From Haladaptatus sp. DYF46 (GTDB lineage: Archaea; Halobacteriota; Halobacteria; Halobacteriales; Haladaptataceae), in the NCBI RefSeq assembly GCF_021083305.1, contig NZ_JAJFAY010000003.1:310001-374000 (forward strand): 64,000 nucleotides of DNA, given 5' to 3'. Numbering within the stretch: position 1 is the stretch's first letter; each line of letters opens with the position of its first letter. The notes under the pieces were generated by a model, which worked only from the letters and a program-made list of their open reading frames with translations, was not told where the DNA came from and searched no databases. Shown here one piece after another: positions 15,192-23,063 of this stretch. The position numbers were made by a program, and so were the translations under genes.

Positions 15192-16541
15192 ATGGCACCC
15201 ACCCGCCGCCGCGTTCTCGCCCTCTCCAGCGCGCTCGCCGCCGGAACGCTCCTTTCGGGCTGTCTTTCGTCCTCCGGCTCCCCGGCATCCGATGGTTCGG
15301 AGAACGACCCCGGAACACTGACCGGGACCGAGAAGTCGAATCCCGTTTCGACCGACGAGACGGCCATCGAAACGCTCGCTCGCGGAAACGCCGAGTTCGG
15401 CCTGACGCTCCTCTCCTCGCTCGCCGAGGAGTATCCGAAAGAAAACCAGTTCCTCTCCCCGCTCAGCGCTTCCGTGGTGCTGGCGATGACGTACGCCGGT
15501 GCGCGCGGCGAGACGCGGGACGGGATGGCGAACGCCCTCCGTTTTCCCTACGACGGTGAACCGCTCCACGCCGCGTTCGGCGAAACGGCCGAGCGACTCG
15601 AAACCACCGCCGAACGGGCGGACACCGAGGAAAAGCAGGGGACTCCGTTCCAGTTGACCACCGCGAACGCGATTTGGGGGCAGGAGGACTACCCGTGGCG
15701 TGAAGATTTCCTCACGACGCTTCGGACGTACTACGATGCCGGTCTGCACGTCTGTGACTTCGAGGGGCATGCCGACGACGCCACCGAAACCATCAACGCG
15801 TGGGTCGCCGACCGAACGGACGGGAAGATTTCCAACTTGCTGCCGAAAACAACCCTCGACGCACGGACGCGACTCGTTCTCACCAACGCCATCTACTTCC
15901 GGGCGACGTGGGCCAGCACGTTCCCCGAAGCGAACACGAAGCGGCGACCGTTCACCGCGCTCGACGGCACGGAATCGAAGGTGCCGATGATGGCTCAATC
16001 GGATTCGTTTCCCTACGCCGCCGTCGATGGACATCGACTGATAGCCCTCCCGTACGTCGGCGACGAAGTCGAGATGGTCGTCCTCCTTCCGCGGGAAGGA
16101 ACGTTCGAGGAGTTCGCGGCCTCGCTTTCCGCCGACCGATTGGCAACCCTGCTGGGCGAGATGGAACGAACCGACGGGTCGATTTCGCTGCCGAAGTTCT
16201 CCCTCGAATCGTCGCTCGACCTCGGCGCGACGCTTTCGGACCTCGGAATGTCACGTGCGTTCTCTCCGACCGCCGACTTCAGCGGGATGGCCGACACCGA
16301 GGAGACGGGCGAGAACCTCTCCATCGACAGCGTCCTTCAGAAGTGCGTCATCGACGTGGACGAGAACGGAACGGAGGCAGCGGCCGCGACGGCCGTCGAG
16401 GTGGGCGTCACGTCGGCACCGATGAACCCGTTCGAAATAACCGTGAATCGGCCGTTTCTGTTCCTGATTCGCCACGAACCGACGGATACCGTCCTCTTTC
16501 TCGGCCGCGTGGTCGATGCGGCCGCCGGTCGTTCCGAGTGA
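15192..16541 (+). CDS. Exported serpin (serine-protease-inhibitor family lipoprotein)
   Basis: 449 residues from the ATG at 15192. The N-terminus is a Tat-type lipoprotein signal (TRRRVLALSS, then lipobox LLSGC at about residue 23), so it should be anchored outside the cell. The body has serpin landmarks: NQFLSPLSASVVLAMTYAGARGET, LTTANAIWGQ, INAWVADRTDGKISNLL, LVLTNAIYFRATW, and near the C-terminus VIDVDENGTEAAAATAVEV followed by NRPFLFLIRHEPTDTVLFLGRV. The hinge GTEAAAATA has small residues, as in inhibitory serpins. Counting from the hinge glutamate as P13 gives Thr-Ser (VGVT-SAP) as P1-P1'. The target protease is not indicated by context. Confidence 0.93.
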   Translation: MAPTRRRVLALSSALAAGTLLSGCLSSSGSPASDGSENDPGTLTGTEKSNPVSTDETAIETLARGNAEFGLTLLSSLAEEYPKENQFLSPLSASVVLAMTYAGARGETRDGMANALRFPYDGEPLHAAFGETAERLETTAERADTEEKQGTPFQLTTANAIWGQEDYPWREDFLTTLRTYYDAGLHVCDFEGHADDATETINAWVADRTDGKISNLLPKTTLDARTRLVLTNAIYFRATWASTFPEANTKRRPFTALDGTESKVPMMAQSDSFPYAAVDGHRLIALPYVGDEVEMVVLLPREGTFEEFAASLSADRLATLLGEMERTDGSISLPKFSLESSLDLGATLSDLGMSRAFSPTADFSGMADTEETGENLSIDSVLQKCVIDVDENGTEAAAATAVEVGVTSAPMNPFEITVNRPFLFLIRHEPTDTVLFLGRVVDAAAGRSE

Positions 16542-16568
16542 GCATGCCCCGATTTTCACTGACATCCC

Positions 16569-17051
16569 TCACGTGACCCGTCTCCGTCGCACCCTCGTCA
16601 CGAGTTGCTTTGCCGACTCGCTGACCGGTTCGCGCTTCTGCGGTTTCGTCCACGTGTATCGGATACGTCCGTCTTCGAGGCGTCGCTCGTCCGTTTGTCG
16701 CCATCCCCGCCGTTCGAGTATCCGTTCGACGGTCACGTAGGGAAAGTACTTCTCGATGTACTCCACGTCGGCCCCGTAGATGTTCGGTACGTACAGTCTA
16801 GAGACCAATCCTTCCTTCTTCAACCCCCACTTGAGGTGGTAGTACCAGTAGTTCAGATACGACGGTAAATCGAGCTTCGGCAGTTTCCCGCGGCGTAACG
16901 CCCCCTCCTGATTCCGCTCCGGTCCGTTCCACGATAGCGACGTGACGGCGTCGTACTCGTCCCCGCGACCCGGCGAATCGGTGAACGTCTCCAGCCACTG
17001 GTGGTCCCCGCGCTCCGTTCTCGCGGTTTCCACGACGATCCTCCGTGACAT
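16569..17051 (-). CDS. Uncharacterised basic protein
   Basis: 160 residues from the ATG at 17051 (MSRRIVVETARTERGDHQWL); a TATA-like GGTATATGC at 17088-17096 lies upstream, so in-frame ATGs at 17078 and 17093 would precede or overlap the start of transcription. No family is recognised. The middle is rich in Tyr, Trp and Lys (LPSYLNYWYYHLKWGLKKEG), and the C-terminus is basic (VTRVRRRR), unusual for an acidic haloarchaeal proteome and suggestive of nucleic-acid or membrane contact. It is convergent with the serpin gene, with 27 bases between stops. A long inverted repeat overlaps its promoter (see 17077-17103). Confidence 0.6.
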   Translation of the reverse strand: MSRRIVVETARTERGDHQWLETFTDSPGRGDEYDAVTSLSWNGPERNQEGALRRGKLPKLDLPSYLNYWYYHLKWGLKKEGLVSRLYVPNIYGADVEYIEKYFPYVTVERILERRGWRQTDERRLEDGRIRYTWTKPQKREPVSESAKQLVTRVRRRRVT

Positions 17052-17076
17052 GTACGACCGTACGTCGTGCAAAACC

Positions 17077-17103
17077 ATGATGGTTGTGTGCATATACCAT
17101 CAT
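17077..17103. promoter_or_regulatory. Inverted repeat over promoter of the 16569-17051 gene
   Basis: ATGATGGT - 11 bases - ACCATCAT, perfect 8-base arms, with the gene's TATA-like box in the spacer and right arm. The geometry is that of a repressor operator. No regulator gene is adjacent. Confidence 0.5.
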
Positions 17104-17454
17104 TCATCGGCACGGACTCGTCGGAATCAGGGAGAACCGATGCGCCCGAAGACGCATCGGTATCGGAAGTCAGAGGCATTGTGACGATAGCACGGAGAGC
17201 GGCTATCCGCTCGTTTTTTTGACGGTCACACGCCGTTATCGTTCGGTACGCCGTAACACTATCGTCACGAGTGATTCATTTGGCGAATCGTGCAAATGCT
17301 TTGTGGCGGAATTTTCGTCGAAAGACGCGCTCCGAGTTCGCGGTACGCATCAGCACGAATGCCTCTCGGGAGTCGTGCAAGCGCCGCTTGAAGCCGAATG
17401 CTCCTCCCCCGATACCGCCGTCGGCTTTATTGCGTTTCGGGATCAGATGAACCC
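17104..17454. other. Gene-free stretch
   Basis: 350 bases with no frame showing haloarchaeal codon bias and no recognisable family. Contains a T-run (GTTTTTTTGACGG) near 17212. Nothing else of note is seen. Confidence 0.5.
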
Positions 17455-17901
17455 ATGAACGATCATTCGGACTTGAAAGAGGAGTTCGATTTCGAGGGCG
17501 AGTTACCGCCGACGCTGGACCGTGCGGCGATAGACCGAATGCGGACCGTCGCGCGCGTCTTCGACGACTTCATGCGTATTCCGGGAACCGATTTCCGCAT
17601 CGGTCTCGACCCAATCCTCGGCGCGCTTCCCGGCGTCGGCGACGTTATCAGCGCCGGTCTGTCGCTGTACCTCGTCCTCGAAGCGGCGCGCTTGGGCGTC
17701 TCGTTCACCACCCTCCTCCGGATGATCGCGAACGTGAGCATCGACGTGGTCGGCGGCTCGCTTCCCATCGTCGGCGGTATCATCGACGCGGTGTGGAAGG
17801 CCAACGTGCGAAACATCGAACTGGTGCTGGAGGACCTCGCTCACGACCCGCTCGACGACGACTTCGACGACCCCGAGGTCGTGGAAATCGAAATCGAATA
17901 G
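17455..17901 (+). CDS. DUF4112 small membrane-associated protein
   Basis: 148 residues from the ATG at 17455; an alternative ATG lies three codons upstream at 17446. DUF4112 pattern: RTVARVFDDFMRIPGTDFRIGLDPILGALPGVGDVISAGLSLYLVLEA, then a second hydrophobic stretch LLRMIANVSIDVVGGSLPIVGGIIDAVWKANVRNIELV. The protein therefore has two hydrophobic hairpin-like segments and a strongly acidic C-terminus. The family is widespread in bacteria and haloarchaea and has no known function. Confidence 0.88.
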   Translation: MNDHSDLKEEFDFEGELPPTLDRAAIDRMRTVARVFDDFMRIPGTDFRIGLDPILGALPGVGDVISAGLSLYLVLEAARLGVSFTTLLRMIANVSIDVVGGSLPIVGGIIDAVWKANVRNIELVLEDLAHDPLDDDFDDPEVVEIEIE

Positions 17902-18063
17902 CTCGCCCTCGAACCGAAAGCCGGGATACCGTTCCAGTCCGACTGCTCGTCCGTGGGCGTCCCTGTCCACTATTCCGTTTCGAACTGATAGTTTCGGTTT
18001 CCCGATCGGAGCCGAAAGTTTCTCTACGCGGAACTGCCATGCTCTGTTCGACTGCCCACCTCC

Positions 18064-18951
18064 ATGTTCGAGACGACCATCGGTGTCCTCCACGAATCGC
18101 CGTTCGCACTCGTTCCGCTCGCCGCCATCGTCTGGTTCGTCGTGCAGAGCGCGCGCCGGAGCAAAATACCCTCCCGACTCGCGCGGTACATCGTCGTTTT
18201 CGGTGCCATTCCGCCGTTCGGCCTCTTCCTCCTCGCGGAACTCGCCGGGAGTCGGACGGTTCGTGACCTCGCGCGTGCGCTCCTCGACGGCGAAATCGGA
18301 CTGCTCGTCGATATCCTCGGCGTCATCGACACCGTGACCGCTGCGGTTCTCGTGGCGGTCCTCCGGTTCGTCGCGGGCGTCGTTCCGAGCGACTCGCTCG
18401 GCGGGTTCACGTCCGTACTCCCGTCGTGGGACCCGTTTGCGGCCGTTTCCGCCCTCGGGTTTCTCGCGACGGTGTTCGTCCTCCAGTTCGTCACGGGCAT
18501 CGCCGTAATGCGGATTACGGGCCGAGAAGACGGCGTGTCCGATACGAACGAGTGGCTGACTGCCGCCGGAGTGGTTATGTTCGTCTCCGGACTGGTGTGG
18601 ACACTCCTGCAATTCGACCCGAAGGGGTTCGGGCGTCTCGAACTCCAAACCGCGGTGCTGGCGTCCTCGACGGGTCTGCTGACCGGCGTCGTCGCGTCGA
18701 ACCTCTCCGTGGACCTCCCTGTGAACCTCCCCACGTGGCGGTCGGAAGCGGAATCTGAACGGGCCGAAACGGTACCAGAAACCGAATCGAGACCGCACAC
18801 TCGATCGACGCGCGACGTGTCGCGTTCGGATTCTCGGACACCCGATGCCGCGGGTTCGAAACGCTCTACGACCGCGGAAACGAGGACCTCGGACCCTCTC
18901 CCATCACTTCAGCGGCTACAAGAGACGGTTCGGTCGCTCCGCCGTCGATAG
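18064..18951 (+). CDS. Uncharacterised multi-pass membrane protein
   Basis: 295 residues with about six hydrophobic segments in the first 215 residues (for example FALVPLAAIVWFVVQSA, LARYIVVFGAIPPFGLFLLAEL, FVLQFVTGIAVM, WLTAAGVVMFVSGLVWTLL). The last 75 residues are hydrophilic, rich in Ser, Thr, Arg and Glu, and probably cytoplasmic and disordered. No family recognised. It follows the DUF4112 gene on the same strand with a 162-base gap. Confidence 0.7.
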   Translation: MFETTIGVLHESPFALVPLAAIVWFVVQSARRSKIPSRLARYIVVFGAIPPFGLFLLAELAGSRTVRDLARALLDGEIGLLVDILGVIDTVTAAVLVAVLRFVAGVVPSDSLGGFTSVLPSWDPFAAVSALGFLATVFVLQFVTGIAVMRITGREDGVSDTNEWLTAAGVVMFVSGLVWTLLQFDPKGFGRLELQTAVLASSTGLLTGVVASNLSVDLPVNLPTWRSEAESERAETVPETESRPHTRSTRDVSRSDSRTPDAAGSKRSTTAETRTSDPLPSLQRLQETVRSLRRR

Positions 18952-18984
18952 TTCACCGCATCGATTACTGGTTCGCCGTGTCGA

Positions 18985-19569
18985 TCACTGCACCGTTCCC
19001 TCGTCACTCATCGCATCGGTCGACGCGGCCGTCTCCCACTCTTCGATGAGTTCGTCCGCCGTCGTTATCTCCGTGTTGTACACGTCTTTCAGGTATTCGA
19101 GCCCTTCCGCGTGCGCCTCCTCGCTGAACGCCTCGACGCAATCCTCCGGGACGAGGATGTCGTAACCGCGGAAGAACGCCCCGGCCGACGCGTGGCGAAC
19201 GCACATGTTCGTGTGCAGGCCGGTCAGGATCACTCGGTCCACGCCCAGACTTCTGAGATGTTCGTCCAGCCCCGTCCCGTAGAACGCGTCGTAGGTGCGC
19301 TTTTCGAACACGTGGTCTTCCTCCTCGGGTTCGAGTTCGGGAATCACCGCCGCGCCCTCTGTCCCCCGCATGGCGTGTTCGCCCCACACGTCCAACTCGA
19401 AGTCCTCCGGTCGATGGGCGTCGTTCGCGTAGATGACCGGAACGTCGTTCTCGCGAGCCACGGTCACGAGTCGGTCGAGCGGTGAAAGGATGTTCTCCGC
19501 CCGCTCGGCGGCTATCTTCCCGGTTACGAAGTCGTTCAGCATGTCGATGACTAGCAGTGCGTCAGTCAT
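18985..19569 (-). CDS. Isochorismatase-family cysteine hydrolase
   Basis: 194 residues from the ATG at 19569 (MTDALLVIDMLNDFVTGKIA). The catalytic triad of the family is visible: Asp in LLVIDMLNDF, Lys in HVFEKRTYDAFYGTGL, and Cys in LTGLHTNMCVRHAS. The family includes nicotinamidases and N-carbamoyl-sarcosine hydrolases; members act on amides or enol ethers. The substrate is not defined here. It lies in the same direction as the SDR gene upstream (62 bases apart) and may share its transcript. Confidence 0.92.
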   Translation of the reverse strand: MTDALLVIDMLNDFVTGKIAAERAENILSPLDRLVTVARENDVPVIYANDAHRPEDFELDVWGEHAMRGTEGAAVIPELEPEEEDHVFEKRTYDAFYGTGLDEHLRSLGVDRVILTGLHTNMCVRHASAGAFFRGYDILVPEDCVEAFSEEAHAEGLEYLKDVYNTEITTADELIEEWETAASTDAMSDEGTVQ

Positions 19570-19631
19570 GGTTTCCCCCGGGTGGTGGTTGGAAGCGAGC
19601 GGACAAAACGGTTCCAGTCGATATCGACCAC

Positions 19632-20522
19632 TTACCGAATCGGATACTCCGGCGAAATCCCGACTAACCCGGCGCTCACGTCCCACAACCGCTTTCGGAC
19701 GTTCCTGTCACGCGACTCCTCGGAGGATTCCGCGATTCTTCCGTCGCTGAGGTATTCGCCGGTCACGTCGGCCATCTCGGGTGATGCCGCGGCCATGATA
19801 ACCGTCTCCGCGCCCTCCTCGACGCTCTTGGTGAACGGCAGGGGGAGCATCGAAAACAGACCCAAGGTGAGTCGTCCGCGAAGCGAGGCTTCGCGAGTGA
19901 ACGCCGTTTCCGGAACGAAACCGGGGTTGACGGCGTTCGCGGTCACGCCGGTTCCGCGGAGCCGCTCGGCTATTTCGCGGGTGAACAGGACGTTCGCCAA
20001 TTTCGACTGGGCGTACGCCTCCATGTCGTCGTACTCGTTCTCGCGGCCCAAATCGCCGAAGTCGACGGTGCCGCGTTCATGCAGTTCGGAGGTGACGGTG
20101 ACGATTCGAGCGGGCGCGCTTTCGACGAGCAAATCGACCAACAGATGGGTGAGCAGGAACGGTGCGAGGTGGTTGACAGCGAACGTGGCTTCGATGCCGT
20201 CCTCGGTTTCCGTCCGCCGATGGCGAAACGTCCCCGCGTTGTTGACCAGCACGTCGAGTCTGCCGTGTCGATTCCTGAACTCCGCTGCGAGGTTGCGAAC
20301 GCCTTCCTGCGAACCGAGGTCCGCTACGTACAGTTCCGCCCACCCGTCGCCGTTCCTCCTGTCGATTTCGCGCGTCACATCCCGTCCGCGTTCGCGGTTC
20401 CGACCGACGATTGCGACGGAGGCACCGCGGTCCGCGAGCGCGAGCGCGGTTTCCCGACCGATTCCGCTCGTGCCGCCGGTTATCAGGACGACGTTTCCGT
20501 CGAGGTTCGTAGTTGGAGGCAT
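19632..20522 (-). CDS. Short-chain dehydrogenase/reductase, retinol-dehydrogenase-like
   Basis: 296 residues. Cofactor motif VVLITGGTSGIGRETALALA at the N-terminus, LDVLVNNAGTFRH (NNAG), the Ser of VTVTSELHERG, the catalytic YAQSK (AYAQSKLANVLF) and AVNPGFVPETAF. The longer loop between the Ser and Tyr motifs, with FGDLGREN, is like that of retinol-dehydrogenase/WW-oxidoreductase-type SDRs. NAD(P)-dependent oxidoreductase in the cytoplasm; substrate unknown. Confidence 0.9.
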   Translation of the reverse strand: MPPTTNLDGNVVLITGGTSGIGRETALALADRGASVAIVGRNRERGRDVTREIDRRNGDGWAELYVADLGSQEGVRNLAAEFRNRHGRLDVLVNNAGTFRHRRTETEDGIEATFAVNHLAPFLLTHLLVDLLVESAPARIVTVTSELHERGTVDFGDLGRENEYDDMEAYAQSKLANVLFTREIAERLRGTGVTANAVNPGFVPETAFTREASLRGRLTLGLFSMLPLPFTKSVEEGAETVIMAAASPEMADVTGEYLSDGRIAESSEESRDRNVRKRLWDVSAGLVGISPEYPIR

Positions 20523-20706
20523 GTGATGTCCCTTCGGAATCCGTGACCGAATGCGTATCGACGCATCGAAGAATGGACACGTACTTGTCCGTCCCTGTCG
20601 TGAATAATACAGTGTTCATATCATTCTATATATTCACTATATCAAATCTAAATATGTGGCAACAATATCTTAGTATTTCCGAACCGATTACTGAATTGGT
20701 CCCACA

Positions 20707-21363
20707 ATGCCAGACACCGATAAGCGAGAAACGCTCAAACTCCTGAGTCTCGGAACCGTCGCTCTCAGTGGCATCAGCGCCGGTGTCGTCACCGGAAACG
20801 ACGAAACCGATTCGAACTCGGCCTCCGAAAAGCCACCATCGACCGAACTCTACAGTACGGGTTTGCTGACCGGGGAGAAGCAAGTCCCCCCGGTTGACAG
20901 CAAAGGACGAGGTGTCGCTGTCTTCCGTCGGACGACCGACGAGAAACTCGAATACGGCCTCCTCGCCTTCGGACTCGACGCACCGGTAACCAAGGCGCAC
21001 ATCCATACGGGAGAATCGGGCGAAAGCGGTCCACACATCGTCAATCTCGTCGACGGCGACGCCACGGAAGAACAGCACCTGTTCGGCGGTAGTGTGGTCG
21101 CTACTGGAACGATTTCCGACGACGACTTGGTCGGACCGTACGAAGGGTCCTCGCTCGAAGACCTCACGACGGAGATTGCCAGCGGAAAGACCTACGTCAA
21201 CGTCCACTCGAAAGCGTATCCGGACGGCGAGATTCGCGACCAAATCTCCCCCGTCGAAGCGGTCGATGTCGGCTTCGAAACGAGCATCGGCGCTAATGGC
21301 GGCGAAGAAGCGAGTGCGACGCCGTCGCTCGACGTGGATATTTCCGAAACTGGGTGCCGATAA
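20707..21363 (+). CDS. CHRD-domain secreted protein
   Basis: 218 residues. The N-terminus KRETLKLLSLGTVALSGISAGVV is a signal; it has a KR pair, so it may be a weak Tat or a Sec signal. The CHRD domain spans about residues 48-190: LYSTGLLTGEKQVPPVDSKGRG, KAHIHTGESGESGPHIVNL, and VNVHSKAYPDGEIRDQI. CHRD modules were first described in chordin; in archaea and bacteria they are extracellular with no known activity. The AT-rich 184 bases upstream (20523-20706) contain the promoter. Confidence 0.88.
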   Translation: MPDTDKRETLKLLSLGTVALSGISAGVVTGNDETDSNSASEKPPSTELYSTGLLTGEKQVPPVDSKGRGVAVFRRTTDEKLEYGLLAFGLDAPVTKAHIHTGESGESGPHIVNLVDGDATEEQHLFGGSVVATGTISDDDLVGPYEGSSLEDLTTEIASGKTYVNVHSKAYPDGEIRDQISPVEAVDVGFETSIGANGGEEASATPSLDVDISETGCR

Positions 21364-21485
21364 CGCCGCCGAGTCCACGATATGGAAATTCCGATGTCCT
21401 CCTTCTTTTCATCAAAGTTTTACGCCGCGAATCGAAACCCCCGACGGCTCAAGAATTAACAGCCACCTCGTCGTAGGCCCTCGCA

Positions 21486-22460
21486 GTGATCGCCTCGATA
21501 AAGAACGTCTTCTGGAACGCGGCGGACCGACGCCTTCGCCTCCCGTGGCGGTTCGTCGTCGCCGCAATCGTGTTCGGAATCGTCTCGCTCGCGGCGGCGT
21601 TTTCGCTTCGTCCGGTGTTGGTGTCCGTCTTCGTCGGGTTCCAGTTCGCGTCGTTCGGGCGTCTCGGCACCCTGCTGTTTCAAACGTCGCTCGAACTCGT
21701 CGTCGTCGTCCTGTTCACGTACCTCGTCGGGCGGTTCATCGACCGGCGACGGTTCGCCGACTTCGGCCTTCACCTGTCGCGGTCCTGGTGGCTCGACTTC
21801 GGTTTCGGCCTCGCTCTCGGCGCGGCGCTCATGACCGCGATATTCGTGGTCGAACTCGCGCTGGGGTGGATTCGCATCACAGGCACCTTCCGGACGGTGT
21901 CGGACCTGTCGTTCGTCGTCGTCTTCTGCACGTCCGTCCTCCTCTTCGTCTTCGTCGGCATCAGCGAGGAACTGCTGGTGCGCGGCTATCTCCTCACGAA
22001 CCTCGCCGAGGGGTTCCGCTGGTTCCGCTGGCTGTCCGGCGACGCGGCGGTTGCGGTCGCGACGCTCTGTTCTTCGATCCTCTTCGGCGTCGGACATGTG
22101 TTCAACCCGAACGCGACGCTCACGAGTACGTTCGTCATCGTCCTCGCCGGAATCATGCTCGCATCCGGCTATCTATTGACCGGCGAACTCGGCCTCTCCA
22201 TCGGGTTACATATCTCGTGGAACCTGTTTCAGACGAGCGTCTACGGCTTTTCGGTCAGCGGGCTTCGCCTGCCCGTGACCGTCGTCGCGACTGAACAGGT
22301 CGGCCCGCGCGTGTTCACCGGCGGACCGTTCGGCCCCGAGGCGGGTCTCGTCGGCGTCGGCGCTATCGCCGTCGGAACGGCCGCCATCGCGTGGTGGGTC
22401 CGTTCCCGCGAAACGCGGCTCTCGCTGTGTTCGTCCGTGTGGATACCGGAACTCCGCTAA
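21486..22460 (+). CDS. CPBP-family intramembrane metalloprotease
   Basis: 324 residues starting with GTG at 21486 (VIASIKNVFWNAADRRL). About eight hydrophobic helices. CPBP/Abi motifs: ISEELLVRGYLLTNL (the Glu-Glu and Arg of motif 1), the His of GVGHVFNPNATL (motif 2), and HISWNLFQTS near the C-terminus with the last His and Asn. Such proteases cleave transmembrane segments or prenylated proteins (Rce1-like); in archaea the substrates are mostly unknown. Confidence 0.88.
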   Translation: MIASIKNVFWNAADRRLRLPWRFVVAAIVFGIVSLAAAFSLRPVLVSVFVGFQFASFGRLGTLLFQTSLELVVVVLFTYLVGRFIDRRRFADFGLHLSRSWWLDFGFGLALGAALMTAIFVVELALGWIRITGTFRTVSDLSFVVVFCTSVLLFVFVGISEELLVRGYLLTNLAEGFRWFRWLSGDAAVAVATLCSSILFGVGHVFNPNATLTSTFVIVLAGIMLASGYLLTGELGLSIGLHISWNLFQTSVYGFSVSGLRLPVTVVATEQVGPRVFTGGPFGPEAGLVGVGAIAVGTAAIAWWVRSRETRLSLCSSVWIPELR

Positions 22461-22496
22461 CTACTGCTGAAGGTCGATATTTCTCGGGGTGGTGAC

Positions 22497-22859
22497 TCAG
22501 ACGCCGGGAATTCCGAGCGCCCCCGAGGCGATGATATCGAACAGCGCGAACAGATAGAGGACGATCGCGGCCGCGAACCACGCCACCAGTCCGATGACGA
22601 TGGCCGTCCCCCACCCGCCGGGATACCGCCAGTTGATGACGCCGATCCACGCGATGAGCGCCAACAGCGCCCCGAGGATGGGAATCCATCCGACGAAGAA
22701 GCTGATGATGCCCCACGCGATGGCTCCGATAAGCGCCGTGATGATAGCATGGCCGTAGCTTCCCGCGTACTCAGTCGTTACCCTCGCACCGACGTAGATA
22801 CCGAAACCGCCGATGAGCAGGCTGACAATGAAGACGATTAGCGTGTCTATGAACGCCAT
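22497..22859 (-). CDS. Small four-helix membrane protein
   Basis: 120 residues, almost wholly hydrophobic: about four transmembrane helices (IDTLIVFIVSLLIGGFGIYVG, GHAIITALIGAIAWGII, LGALLALIAWIGVINW, AIVIGLVAWFAAAIVLYLFALF). Family not recognised with certainty; similar short proteins are frequent in haloarchaea. It is convergent with the CPBP gene, with 36 bases between the stops. Confidence 0.75.
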   Translation of the reverse strand: MAFIDTLIVFIVSLLIGGFGIYVGARVTTEYAGSYGHAIITALIGAIAWGIISFFVGWIPILGALLALIAWIGVINWRYPGGWGTAIVIGLVAWFAAAIVLYLFALFDIIASGALGIPGV

Positions 22860-23063
22860 ATCATCGCCCCCATCTCGTGCGTTCTCGTTCGCTTCCGGTT
22901 CGTTCCACCGTCATGTCGTATCTATCCACTGTTGTTCCCCCGACGGTCATAACGCTCTCCGACATGGTGTGTCTATCGGTTGTTCAGTCCGCTCATCCGA
23001 CATACAGAGAAAAATCGAGAATCGGCTCGATTCGCCTCTAAACCCGTCTCTGTCGCCCTTGGT

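Noticed and set aside
17084..17458. Open frame in the gap before DUF4112
   Set aside because: No codon bias, no family pattern, and it overlaps the 3' region of a promoter inverted repeat; treated as non-coding.
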